Assembly: GCF_008370345.1 (NCBI RefSeq)
Contig: NZ_VTUU01000003.1
Coordinates: 372,001-436,000 of the forward strand
From: Marinobacter salinexigens
GTDB lineage: Bacteria; Pseudomonadota; Gammaproteobacteria; Pseudomonadales; Oleiphilaceae
Length of the DNA stretch: 64,000 bases
Direction of reading: 5' to 3'
Positions 24,481 through 31,325 of the stretch are shown piece after piece (position 1 is the first letter of the stretch; each line of letters begins with the position of its first letter). A program made the translations under genes and the position numbers. The notes beneath the pieces are model-generated. The model was given only the letters and a program-made list of their open reading frames with translations, did no database searches and was not told the origin of the DNA.

Positions 24481-25945
24481 CGGGCTCCAGCCTGAAAATG
24501 ATGAATCGTCGATCCTGATCAAAGCGGGTTGCCCGGTCTTCAACCAGTTTCAGGGTACGTTTATCGCCTTTCCCCACGGCAATATACATTGGCCCGGTGA
24601 AGGATGCGTCCCTCATCTGTCGGTCGATCTCGTCCGTGCTGACCGATTGGACCTGGCCTTCGCTGTAGAACCGGGCTGAAAAAGGTGCCTTATCAACATA
24701 GACCAGATTTTTTGCGGACACGCCAGGCATCTGTTCGATGCGCTGGACGACCTGCTGTTCGCTTTTGATCAGGCTCGGATGAAACGCGAGCCAGCCGCTG
24801 GCAAGAATGGCGATAACCGGAGTCAGGGCGATGGATGCACGGCGGAAGCCGCTGAGACGTGACCCCGCGTTGGCAGGCAACAGCCTGGCAATCCATATGG
24901 CGAGGAACGGCAGCCCGGGCAATACGTAGGTCCACAGGATATTGCCAGACAGAGTAAAGAACAGTGCCGGGCTCAGAGCCGAGGCGAGAATCAACCCGGG
25001 AATGCCCTTGTAATCGGTCTGCCACGCAGACTCGGGGAGACTTCCGCTTCTCCGCAAAAGCTGCTTGCCCAGAGCGGCCAGCGCAATGATGCCCCAGGGA
25101 AAGCTGGCCAGCACCAGATACCACCAGATGGTGCCGCGGGGGAATTCATGGGCATTGCCATAGAGGTCGCCTTGCCAGCTGCTGACAAGGAACCGTTTGA
25201 AATGCTCACCAATGATGAAATAGTCGATAAATCCCGGTGTTTTCAGTTCTGCAAGCACGTACCAGGGTGTGGCCAGCGCAAGCATCAGGGCACTGCCTCT
25301 GACCCAGGGAACAGCCCTGTAGAGGAGGTTCCACTGCCGTGTTGCCATAACCCAGAGAAACACGGGGAGGCCGGTCAGCACGATGACCAGCGGACCTTTT
25401 GCCAGTAGGCCCACAGCCAGCCCGACAAAGAACAACCAGCCCCATGCTCGGGATCCGCCCTGAAGCCGGATAACCAGGCTGGAGAGGGTCAGGGTGGTGC
25501 CGAGCACCAGAAACGAATCGGTCATCACGGTGCCCGCGCTGACAAACCCCAGGCTTGTGGTGGCATAAATCAGGGCTGCCCACAATCCGTTGGTGCGGGC
25601 GCTAACGCTGTTGTGGTCGGCATGGAGGTATCGGCCCAGGGTGTAAATCAGGTAAACGACACCGCCATTGGCCAACCAGGATGGCAGACGGGCAGCGAAC
25701 TCGGACACGCCAAATATTCTGAACGATACGGCCTGTGACCAGAATGAAAGGGGTGGTTTCCCCCAGAACGGAACGCCGTAGTCAAACCACGGAGTGATCC
25801 AGTCCCCGCTCTCGGCCATGATGCGGGCAATTTCGGCATAGCGGGGTTCGGTGGTATCGGCCAATGGCAGGATGGCGGTCAGGCCCAGGCGCACCGCGAG
25901 TATGCCGAGCAACAGCCAAATAAGTGTATTAATGCTTCTGGTCAT
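24386..25945 (-). CDS. ArnT-like GT83 glycosyltransferase, second copy
   Basis: A 519-residue polytopic GT83 protein. Near the N-terminus ADTTEPRYAEIARIMAESGDWITPWFDYGVPFWGKPPLSFWSQA contains the TEPRYAEIAR motif of ArnT-like enzymes. It shares architecture with the copy at 19076 but not close sequence. About 28 C-terminal residues, rich in Gly and charged residues, are encoded over the start of the response regulator gene, an unusually long 95-base overlap; the usual end of such proteins would fall near FRLEPDEN. Its start overlaps the polyprenyl-phosphate glycosyltransferase stop by 17 bases. It presumably uses the lipid-linked sugar made by that enzyme. Confidence 0.85.
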   Translation of the reverse strand: MTRSINTLIWLLLGILAVRLGLTAILPLADTTEPRYAEIARIMAESGDWITPWFDYGVPFWGKPPLSFWSQAVSFRIFGVSEFAARLPSWLANGGVVYLIYTLGRYLHADHNSVSARTNGLWAALIYATTSLGFVSAGTVMTDSFLVLGTTLTLSSLVIRLQGGSRAWGWLFFVGLAVGLLAKGPLVIVLTGLPVFLWVMATRQWNLLYRAVPWVRGSALMLALATPWYVLAELKTPGFIDYFIIGEHFKRFLVSSWQGDLYGNAHEFPRGTIWWYLVLASFPWGIIALAALGKQLLRRSGSLPESAWQTDYKGIPGLILASALSPALFFTLSGNILWTYVLPGLPFLAIWIARLLPANAGSRLSGFRRASIALTPVIAILASGWLAFHPSLIKSEQQVVQRIEQMPGVSAKNLVYVDKAPFSARFYSEGQVQSVSTDEIDRQMRDASFTGPMYIAVGKGDKRTLKLVEDRATRFDQDRRFIIFRLEPDENTADRGRSPTGQNHAGDAAGWSEHRGLAG

Positions 25946-26903
25946 TGCCTGCTACTCGTAGCTGGGGAACAAAGTGCCGGGCTGATTCGTTGCTGTCCTC
26001 GGCGACGATGAATACCGGACGCTGCTTGGTTTCCATGTAGATCCGGCCCACGTATTCACCCAGCAAACCAACACACAGGAGCTGAATGCCGGAAAGGAAG
26101 GTGATCATCGCGATCATGGATGCATAGCCCGGGGTGGAAATGCCGTACACCAGGGCGCGGATCACCTCCCAGGTGCCGAATAGTCCACCACAGGTGGCGG
26201 CCATCAAGCCGAGAACCAGGGCGATGCGAAGCGGGCGGGTAGAAAATGAGGTGATACCCTCCATGGCTAGGTGCATCAGCTTCAGATAGTTCCATTTGGT
26301 CTGGCCTGCGATGCGGGGATCCCTGTCAAATTCCAGCGTGACCGTTTTCATGCCGACCCAGGCAAACATACCCTTCAGGTAGCGGTTGCGTTCGGGGAGT
26401 TCATTGAGGGCATCGACGGTACGCCGGCTCATCAGTCTGAAGTCTCCGGTGTCCACTGGAATCGGGGCATCGCTGATCTTGTTAATGGTGCGATAGAACA
26501 GGCTGGCGGTGGTCCGTTTGAGCCAGCTTTCGCCAGCCCGGGATCGGCGTTTCATCAGCACCACATCGGCGCCCTTCTGCCACTCCCTGACCATATCGGG
26601 TATGAGTTCCGGTGGGTCCTGGAGGTCGGCATCCAGCAGCACAATGGCGTCGCCGCTGGCGTGGCTGAGCCCGGCACTGACCGCGGCTTCCTTACCGAAA
26701 TTGCGGGATAACTGAAGCACCCGGATATCCGGATTACTCAGGCGAGCCTGGAAGAGCAGAGCAACCGAGTTGTCCCGACTGCCATCGTCAATGAATAGCA
26801 GCTCCACGGACCCGCCGATTGACCGGCAAACCTTGCTCAGGCGGGGCAAAAGTAGCGGAATGACCTCCGCTTCGTTATGAACCGGAATCACGACACTAAG
26901 CAT
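25929..26903 (-). CDS. Polyprenyl-phosphate glycosyltransferase, GtrB/ArnC-like
   Basis: A 324-residue GT2 enzyme with two C-terminal membrane segments, the layout of GtrB and ArnC, which transfer a sugar from a nucleotide donor onto undecaprenyl phosphate. Motifs: MLSVVIPVHNEAEVIP at the start, LLFIDDGSRDNS, VLLDADLQDPPELIPDM for metal and donor binding, and the Arg-rich KRRSRAGESWLKR. ATG at 26903 overlaps the gtrA-like stop by eight bases and gives the family start; ATG at 26936 is an alternative. With the GtrA flippase and the ArnT-like transferase it forms a three-component module like serotype-converting gtr systems. Confidence 0.88.
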   Translation of the reverse strand: MLSVVIPVHNEAEVIPLLLPRLSKVCRSIGGSVELLFIDDGSRDNSVALLFQARLSNPDIRVLQLSRNFGKEAAVSAGLSHASGDAIVLLDADLQDPPELIPDMVREWQKGADVVLMKRRSRAGESWLKRTTASLFYRTINKISDAPIPVDTGDFRLMSRRTVDALNELPERNRYLKGMFAWVGMKTVTLEFDRDPRIAGQTKWNYLKLMHLAMEGITSFSTRPLRIALVLGLMAATCGGLFGTWEVIRALVYGISTPGYASMIAMITFLSGIQLLCVGLLGEYVGRIYMETKQRPVFIVAEDSNESARHFVPQLRVAGNDQKH

Positions 26904-27321
26904 GGGGCGATTCGATGTTGGTATTCGGCTCTTCATGGAATACATACCTGTCTGCAAGGAGGTAGTTGGCAAATGCGACGAGTCCGGTGGTCACTACCTG
27001 GCTGACCAGAGTGTCGGCCCCGGCGAACCGGATGAAAGAAAAAAGCGCCAGATTCAGGCCCCAGCCCAGTGCGGAGGTGCTGAGATAACGGGAAAACGCC
27101 ACCCGATGCGGCAGGGCAGATCTAAAGGCGTATCGATATTGCAGGCTGTAGTTGGCCAGAAGGCCGAGGGCTGCACCGAAGGCTGTGGCAGGTTCTGCTG
27201 TCATGCCAAACCGGATCAGCACGTACATGGACAGCCAGTGCACGAACGTGGCCAGTCCGCCGGCAATCAGAAAACGGCTTAGTCGTTGTTTGCCTGAAAT
27301 CAGGGTTTTCAGATGTTTCAT
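26896..27321 (-). CDS. GtrA-family membrane protein, probable lipid-linked sugar flippase
   Basis: A 141-residue protein with four hydrophobic segments, the GtrA fold: RFLIAGGLATFVHWLSMYVLIRFG at the first membrane helix, NYSLQYRYAF in the loop, and a closing ANYLLADRYVFHEE. The family is thought to move undecaprenyl-phosphate sugars across the inner membrane. First gene of the leftward operon; the PmrA-box-like repeats at 27389-27472 lie just upstream. ATG at 27321 (MKHLKTL) is used; an ATG five codons earlier is possible. Confidence 0.85.
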   Translation of the reverse strand: MKHLKTLISGKQRLSRFLIAGGLATFVHWLSMYVLIRFGMTAEPATAFGAALGLLANYSLQYRYAFRSALPHRVAFSRYLSTSALGWGLNLALFSFIRFAGADTLVSQVVTTGLVAFANYLLADRYVFHEEPNTNIESPHA

Positions 27322-27388
27322 AGATCGTCTGCACACGGATGGAGTGGACGGAAAGCCAGATCAGTAGTGTGCAATCTACGCAGTCATT

Positions 27389-27405
27389 CTTAAGACAGCC
27401 TTAAC
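27389..27405. promoter_or_regulatory. PmrA-box-like repeat 1
   Basis: CTTAAG-ACAGC-CTTAAC: two hexamers with 11-base periodicity, matching the PmrA consensus of two YTTAAK-like hexamers separated by five bases. It is nearest the leftward gtrA start at 27321 and is one of three sites with centres 33-34 bases apart in this divergent intergenic region. Confidence 0.65.
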
Positions 27406-27422
27406 GCCGGGATACCGGAATC

Positions 27423-27439
27423 CTTAAAGCTTGTTTAAG
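27423..27439. promoter_or_regulatory. PmrA-box-like repeat 2
   Basis: CTTAAA-GCTTG-TTTAAG: the same hexamer-N5-hexamer arrangement as its neighbours, located centrally in the divergent intergenic region. It reads equally well on both strands, so it could serve either operon. Confidence 0.65.
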
Positions 27440-27455
27440 AATTCTGCGGTTCTGG

Positions 27456-27472
27456 CTTAAGCCCCGATTAAG
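27456..27472. promoter_or_regulatory. PmrA-box-like repeat 3
   Basis: CTTAAG-CCCCG-ATTAAG: third hexamer pair, nearest the rightward operon starting at 27562. The position, roughly 90 bases before the start codon, is suitable for activating that operon. No convincing -10 element was fixed. Confidence 0.62.
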
Positions 27473-27561
27473 GGTCTGTCGATAACGTGGTAGGCATTGA
27501 GAAAGGGTAACCCGCCTGGGGCCCTGGTTCCCGAATTGGGCGAGAGCCCGGGAGAGTGCTT

Positions 27562-28281
27562 ATGTCAGACCCGTTGTTGATGCCTGTGAGTTGTGCGCCA
27601 GATAAGGCCGACGTGAGGCAGGTTGTCCGTTGTGCCGGTCGCTGGTTGTCTGAAGTCAGGCCAGAGTCCGACGTTGCAGGGCGTGTAGCGGACTTTATCA
27701 GTCGCCGTTTTCGTCTTGCGTATGGTGCCGAACCGGTCCTGCGGATTCCTCGTCTGCTGGCGCTGACGACTGCTCAGGGTGCCTTGCTGGCGGCAGTGGG
27801 TGTTCGTAACGCAGCAACAGAACATCTGTTCCTTGAGGATTATCTGGACGACCCCGTCGAGTCCTATCTGCCTGAACCGCTGTTGAAACGCAGCGATATT
27901 GTCGAAATTGCGCATCTGGCAGGTGTCGAAGCGGGCGTGAGCCGCTATCTGTTCGCCGGGCTGGCAGTTTGGTTGCACAACGCGGGATGCCAATGGGTTG
28001 TGTGTACAGGAACGAACCAGTTGCGTAACAGCTTCCGGCGGGTCGGCATTGATACCCACGTCATTGCCAGCGCTGATCCGGATCGTCTGTCAGACGGTGG
28101 AGCCGGGTGGGGCAGCTACTACGAACATCAGCCGGTGGTGATGGCAATGAACGTGGCCCAGAGCATGGCAGCCCTGGGCGGCTCGGGTCTGCTTCGTACC
28201 ACCCGTTATCTTGGTGAGCCGTCCTCTCATATCAACGAGGAAAACGACATGAGCGGAGGCGCATATGGCTTCCTTGCCTGA
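27562..28281 (+). CDS. Thermostable hemolysin family protein
   Basis: A 239-residue protein matching the thermostable (delta-VPH-like) hemolysin family: GALLAAVGVRNAATEHLFLEDYLDDPVESYL and DIVEIAHLAGVEAGVSRYLFAGLAVWLHNAGCQWVVCTGT are its characteristic blocks. Despite the name, the fold resembles GNAT/acyl-homoserine-lactone-synthase acyltransferases, so an acyl-transfer role is at least as likely as membrane lysis (inference). No signal peptide is visible. ATG at 27562 has GGGAGAG upstream; a GTG two codons earlier is less suitable. Its end overlaps the next gene by 17 bases, where a GGAGG lies within its coding sequence. First gene of the divergent operon behind the PmrA-like boxes. Confidence 0.85.
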   Translation: MSDPLLMPVSCAPDKADVRQVVRCAGRWLSEVRPESDVAGRVADFISRRFRLAYGAEPVLRIPRLLALTTAQGALLAAVGVRNAATEHLFLEDYLDDPVESYLPEPLLKRSDIVEIAHLAGVEAGVSRYLFAGLAVWLHNAGCQWVVCTGTNQLRNSFRRVGIDTHVIASADPDRLSDGGAGWGSYYEHQPVVMAMNVAQSMAALGGSGLLRTTRYLGEPSSHINEENDMSGGAYGFLA

Positions 28282-30436
28282 GCTGTTGCAACAGCAGGCG
28301 GATCGATTTCCTGCGCGTCCGGCCTTGCGCTTTGACGGACGGGAACTGAGCTACGGTGACCTGATCGCTGCTGCTTCTGCGGTAGCTGAACAGCTCCGGA
28401 TACAGGGCATCACCCGTGCAGGACTGGCTGGCGACAACAGTGCGGCCTGGGTGATTGCAGATCTGGCCTGCCTGATGGCCGGTGTGGTCTGTGTACCGGT
28501 ACCGGGCTTTTTCTCTGACAGCCAGCGTCAGCATCTGATGGCCCGTGCAGGGCTGGATGGCCTGCTTTGTGGTGATGTCGGCGCTGCCGGTCAAGCCCTG
28601 GGGTTTGGCCTGCATCTGGAATTTTTGTCAGTCCGCGCTGAGCCGGCCCGTATGCATGAGGGCACCGCCAAGATCACGTTTACGTCCGGCAGCACTGGCA
28701 CACCGAAAGGCGTTTGCCTCTCTGCAGAACAGATGGCAGCTACCAGCCTCGCCCTGAAAGAGCGGCTGGGGCAGGTGTCGCTCAGCCATCACCTGTGCAT
28801 TCTTCCATTGGCCACCCTGCTTGAGAACATTGCAGGTGTCTATCTGCCGCTGTTGATGGGGGCAACGGTAGAACTGGCGTCCCTGGCAAGTCTCGGTATG
28901 ACCGGAAGCAGCGGACTGGATTCCCCGCGCCTGATTGAAAGCCTGAACCGGATTCAGCCCGATTCCCTGATTCTGGTTCCGGAACTGGCCGCACTTCTGG
29001 TGAGTGCCGCCGAACAGGGGCATCTGACGACTGACGGTTATAGCTTCCTGGCCGTTGGTGGGGGAAAGGTATCGCCGGATCTGCTGTCCCGTGGCAGAGC
29101 CTGTGGCCTGCCGCTTTATGAAGGCTATGGCTTGTCCGAGTGTGGATCAGTGGTTGCACTGAATGTACCTGGCGACGAACGGCCCGGCAGTGTGGGGCGG
29201 CCGCTGAATCATATCCGGGTTGAAATGGGTGCGGACCGGGAAATCCTGGTTCAGGGTAATGCCCATCTTGGTTATCTCGGCGATGACGAGAACTGTCAGA
29301 GGGTTATTCACACCGGAGATCTGGGCGAGCTGGATGGTCAGGGTTTTCTCCGGGTTGATGGCCGTTCCAAGAATCTGTTGATCACCAGTTTTGGCCGTAA
29401 TATCAGCCCGGAATGGCTGGAAAGTGAACTGGTGCAGGCGATCGGTGCCCGCCAGGCCGTCGTCTTTGGAGATGGTGAGCCGCGTCCCAGTGCCCTGATC
29501 ACGTTCCAGGATAACCGTTCTCCTCAGGATATCTCCCAGGCACTTACCGAACTGAATCAACGTCTACCCGATTATGCGCAGTTAACGGCGGTTTATGTCC
29601 GTCGGCAACTACTGAATCAGGCGGAAGGCTATCTGACCGCCAACGGTCGCCCGGTTCGTGGGCAGATCCAGTCTGATTTGCCTGCTTTGCTGGCAAAGGC
29701 TTTCCCCATCTACCCGAATACCACCGATTTGAACCCGCCAGGAGGATCTCACATGGCATTTTTTGACAGATTGCAAAAGGAAACCGCCGAAGCCCGTAAC
29801 CATGTACAGGGGGCACCGGTTATTACCGCTATTCAGGAGCAACGCTTCAGACTTGAAGGCTACACCTGGTTCCTGACCCAGGCCTACCACCACGTCAAAC
29901 ATACCGTGCCACTGATGATGGCGTGTGGAGGCCGGCTGCCCGAAAGGCTCGAGTTCATCCGAAAGGCGCTGGTGGAGTACATTGAGGAGGAGTACGGCCA
30001 TCATGAGTGGATTCTGAACGATCTGGCAGCCTGTGGTGAAGACAAGGAACGCATCCGTCATGGCCGACCGGACACCTCAATCGAGCTTATGGTGTCTTAC
30101 CTCTATAACCAGATCGACCGAGGCAATCCGGTGGCATTCTTTGGCATGGTCCAGGTTCTGGAAGGCACGTCTATCGAGCTTGCGACACCTCTCGGTGAAC
30201 AGATCCAGAAGCAGCTTGGCCTGCCGGATCAGGCATTCAGCTATCTCTACTCCCACGGTGCGCTTGATCAGGATCACTTCGAGTTCTTCCGGGAACTGAT
30301 GGACTCCATCACCGATCCTCAGGACCAACAGGCGATCATTGATTCCGCAAACATGGTGTATCGGCTGTATGGAGACATGCTGCATAGCATCCCGCTTGCT
30401 GAGCAACAGGGAGAGCATCGCCATGAGGCTGCATGA
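28265..30436 (+). CDS. Fusion: acyl-adenylating enzyme + haem-oxygenase-like diiron domain
   Basis: One 723-residue reading frame holds two enzymes. Residues 1 to about 480 are an AMP-forming ligase: core motif TFTSGSTGTPKGV, YEGYGLSECG, HTGDLG and GRSKNLLITSFGRNISPEW. The usual A10 lysine position reads NGRPVRGQI, so Arg appears in its place. Residues 497-723 are a TenA/PqqC-like haem-oxygenase-type diiron domain with candidate metal ligands Glu575/576, His579 or His580, Glu633, His664, Asp668 and His671 (HxxxDxxH). At the junction an AGGAGG (29740-29745) stands seven bases before an in-frame ATG at 29753, so the second domain may also be made alone. The likely role is activation and oxidation of a fatty-acyl substrate, with the flanking hemolysin-family protein and SDR. 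Confidence 0.88.
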   Translation: MASLPELLQQQADRFPARPALRFDGRELSYGDLIAAASAVAEQLRIQGITRAGLAGDNSAAWVIADLACLMAGVVCVPVPGFFSDSQRQHLMARAGLDGLLCGDVGAAGQALGFGLHLEFLSVRAEPARMHEGTAKITFTSGSTGTPKGVCLSAEQMAATSLALKERLGQVSLSHHLCILPLATLLENIAGVYLPLLMGATVELASLASLGMTGSSGLDSPRLIESLNRIQPDSLILVPELAALLVSAAEQGHLTTDGYSFLAVGGGKVSPDLLSRGRACGLPLYEGYGLSECGSVVALNVPGDERPGSVGRPLNHIRVEMGADREILVQGNAHLGYLGDDENCQRVIHTGDLGELDGQGFLRVDGRSKNLLITSFGRNISPEWLESELVQAIGARQAVVFGDGEPRPSALITFQDNRSPQDISQALTELNQRLPDYAQLTAVYVRRQLLNQAEGYLTANGRPVRGQIQSDLPALLAKAFPIYPNTTDLNPPGGSHMAFFDRLQKETAEARNHVQGAPVITAIQEQRFRLEGYTWFLTQAYHHVKHTVPLMMACGGRLPERLEFIRKALVEYIEEEYGHHEWILNDLAACGEDKERIRHGRPDTSIELMVSYLYNQIDRGNPVAFFGMVQVLEGTSIELATPLGEQIQKQLGLPDQAFSYLYSHGALDQDHFEFFRELMDSITDPQDQQAIIDSANMVYRLYGDMLHSIPLAEQQGEHRHEAA
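29740..29755 (+). promoter_or_regulatory. Internal ribosome-binding site and ATG at the fusion junction
   Basis: AGGAGG at 29740-29745 followed by ATG at 29753 is a textbook-quality initiation site inside the 723-codon frame. Initiation here would give a free 227-residue diiron protein starting MAFFDRLQK. It suggests two formerly separate genes joined by loss of the upstream stop, or a deliberate dual-product gene. Confidence 0.6.
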
Positions 30437-31205
30437 TCGCGAATTTCTGCTGCTCGGGGGTACCGGAGGTATTGGCCAGGCCTTGGTCGAACCTCTGGTT
30501 GAGGCCGGGGCAAGGGTCATCGTGGCGTCTCGTCACCCTGACCGGGTGCGTCATGGCTCCGGCATCTCTGCTGTCCGGCTGGATCTGGCCGCGGAGGATC
30601 TGGATCACCAACTCCAGATGCTCAGCGAAGCCTACCCGGATATTGATGGTGTGATTCACTGTGCCGGCCAGAACCATTTTGCCGGGATTGACCACCTCCC
30701 GGTGTCCGCCATTGACGCCCAACTGTCGGTCAACCTGCGCTCGGCGATGCTGGTGGCCAGGCATTTTGCTCCCCGCTTCGAGCGCAGCGGCCTCGGTGCC
30801 CTGGTGTTTGTGGGCTCCACCTTTGGCAGCATCGGTTTTCCGGGCTACACCGCCTACTGTGCGAGCAAGTTTGGTTTGCGTGGGTTCTCTGAGGCCCTGC
30901 GAAGGGAGCTGGCAGATACCCCGGTGCAGGTCGTCTATGTAGCGCCCCGGGCTACGGCCACGGCGATGAATCCCGCGTCGGTTAATGAACTTAATCAGGC
31001 GCTTGGAAACCGTATGGATGCCCCTGAGGCCGTGGCTTTACAGATCATGCGGGCGATGGAGAACGATGAAAGACGACTGTTCCTGGGGTGGCCGGAAAAA
31101 CTGTTTGTCGTACTCAACGGTATCCTGCCTAGGCTGGTGGATAAAGCGATGCTGAAGCAGTTGCCGGTCGTACGCCGTTTCCTTAACCGGGAGGTGCTGT
31201 CATGA
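30423..31205 (+). CDS. Short-chain dehydrogenase/reductase
   Basis: A 260-residue SDR with the NAD(P)-binding motif LLGGTGGIGQALVEPLVEAG, the NAG-like IHCAGQNHF, catalytic Ser in FVGSTFGSIGFPG and the YxxxK pair in YTAYCASKFGLRGF. ATG at 30423 overlaps the end of the fusion gene by 14 bases, and the first residues MRLHDREFLLLGG are standard. The C-terminal part has a hydrophobic NGILPRLVDKAM region. It is probably the reductive step of the same pathway. Its stop overlaps a tiny downstream reading frame by ATGA. Confidence 0.88.
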   Translation: MRLHDREFLLLGGTGGIGQALVEPLVEAGARVIVASRHPDRVRHGSGISAVRLDLAAEDLDHQLQMLSEAYPDIDGVIHCAGQNHFAGIDHLPVSAIDAQLSVNLRSAMLVARHFAPRFERSGLGALVFVGSTFGSIGFPGYTAYCASKFGLRGFSEALRRELADTPVQVVYVAPRATATAMNPASVNELNQALGNRMDAPEAVALQIMRAMENDERRLFLGWPEKLFVVLNGILPRLVDKAMLKQLPVVRRFLNREVLS

Positions 31206-31249
31206 AATGGTTGGTCCCTCCGTTCTGGATGACTTGGCCCGGGGATTGA
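31202..31249 (+). other. Possible 15-codon mini-ORF or remnant after the SDR
   Basis: ATG overlaps the SDR stop (ATGA), as all other junctions in this operon do, and a 15-codon frame follows: MKWLVPPFWMTWPGD then stop. It is too short to assign and may be the decayed start of a lost fourth gene, since the coupling is otherwise pointless. Confidence 0.25.
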
Positions 31250-31325
31250 GCTCGCCGGGTACGGAGCCTTGCACTACACTTCAGGTGTGGAGGGCTCTTG
31301 CCTTCGAACGGACCCAGTGATCGTT

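Noticed and set aside
19076..25945. Calling the GT83 genes arnT (L-Ara4N transferases)
   Set aside because: No Ara4N synthesis genes are in the window and GT83 proteins transfer several sugars, so only ArnT-like is supportable.
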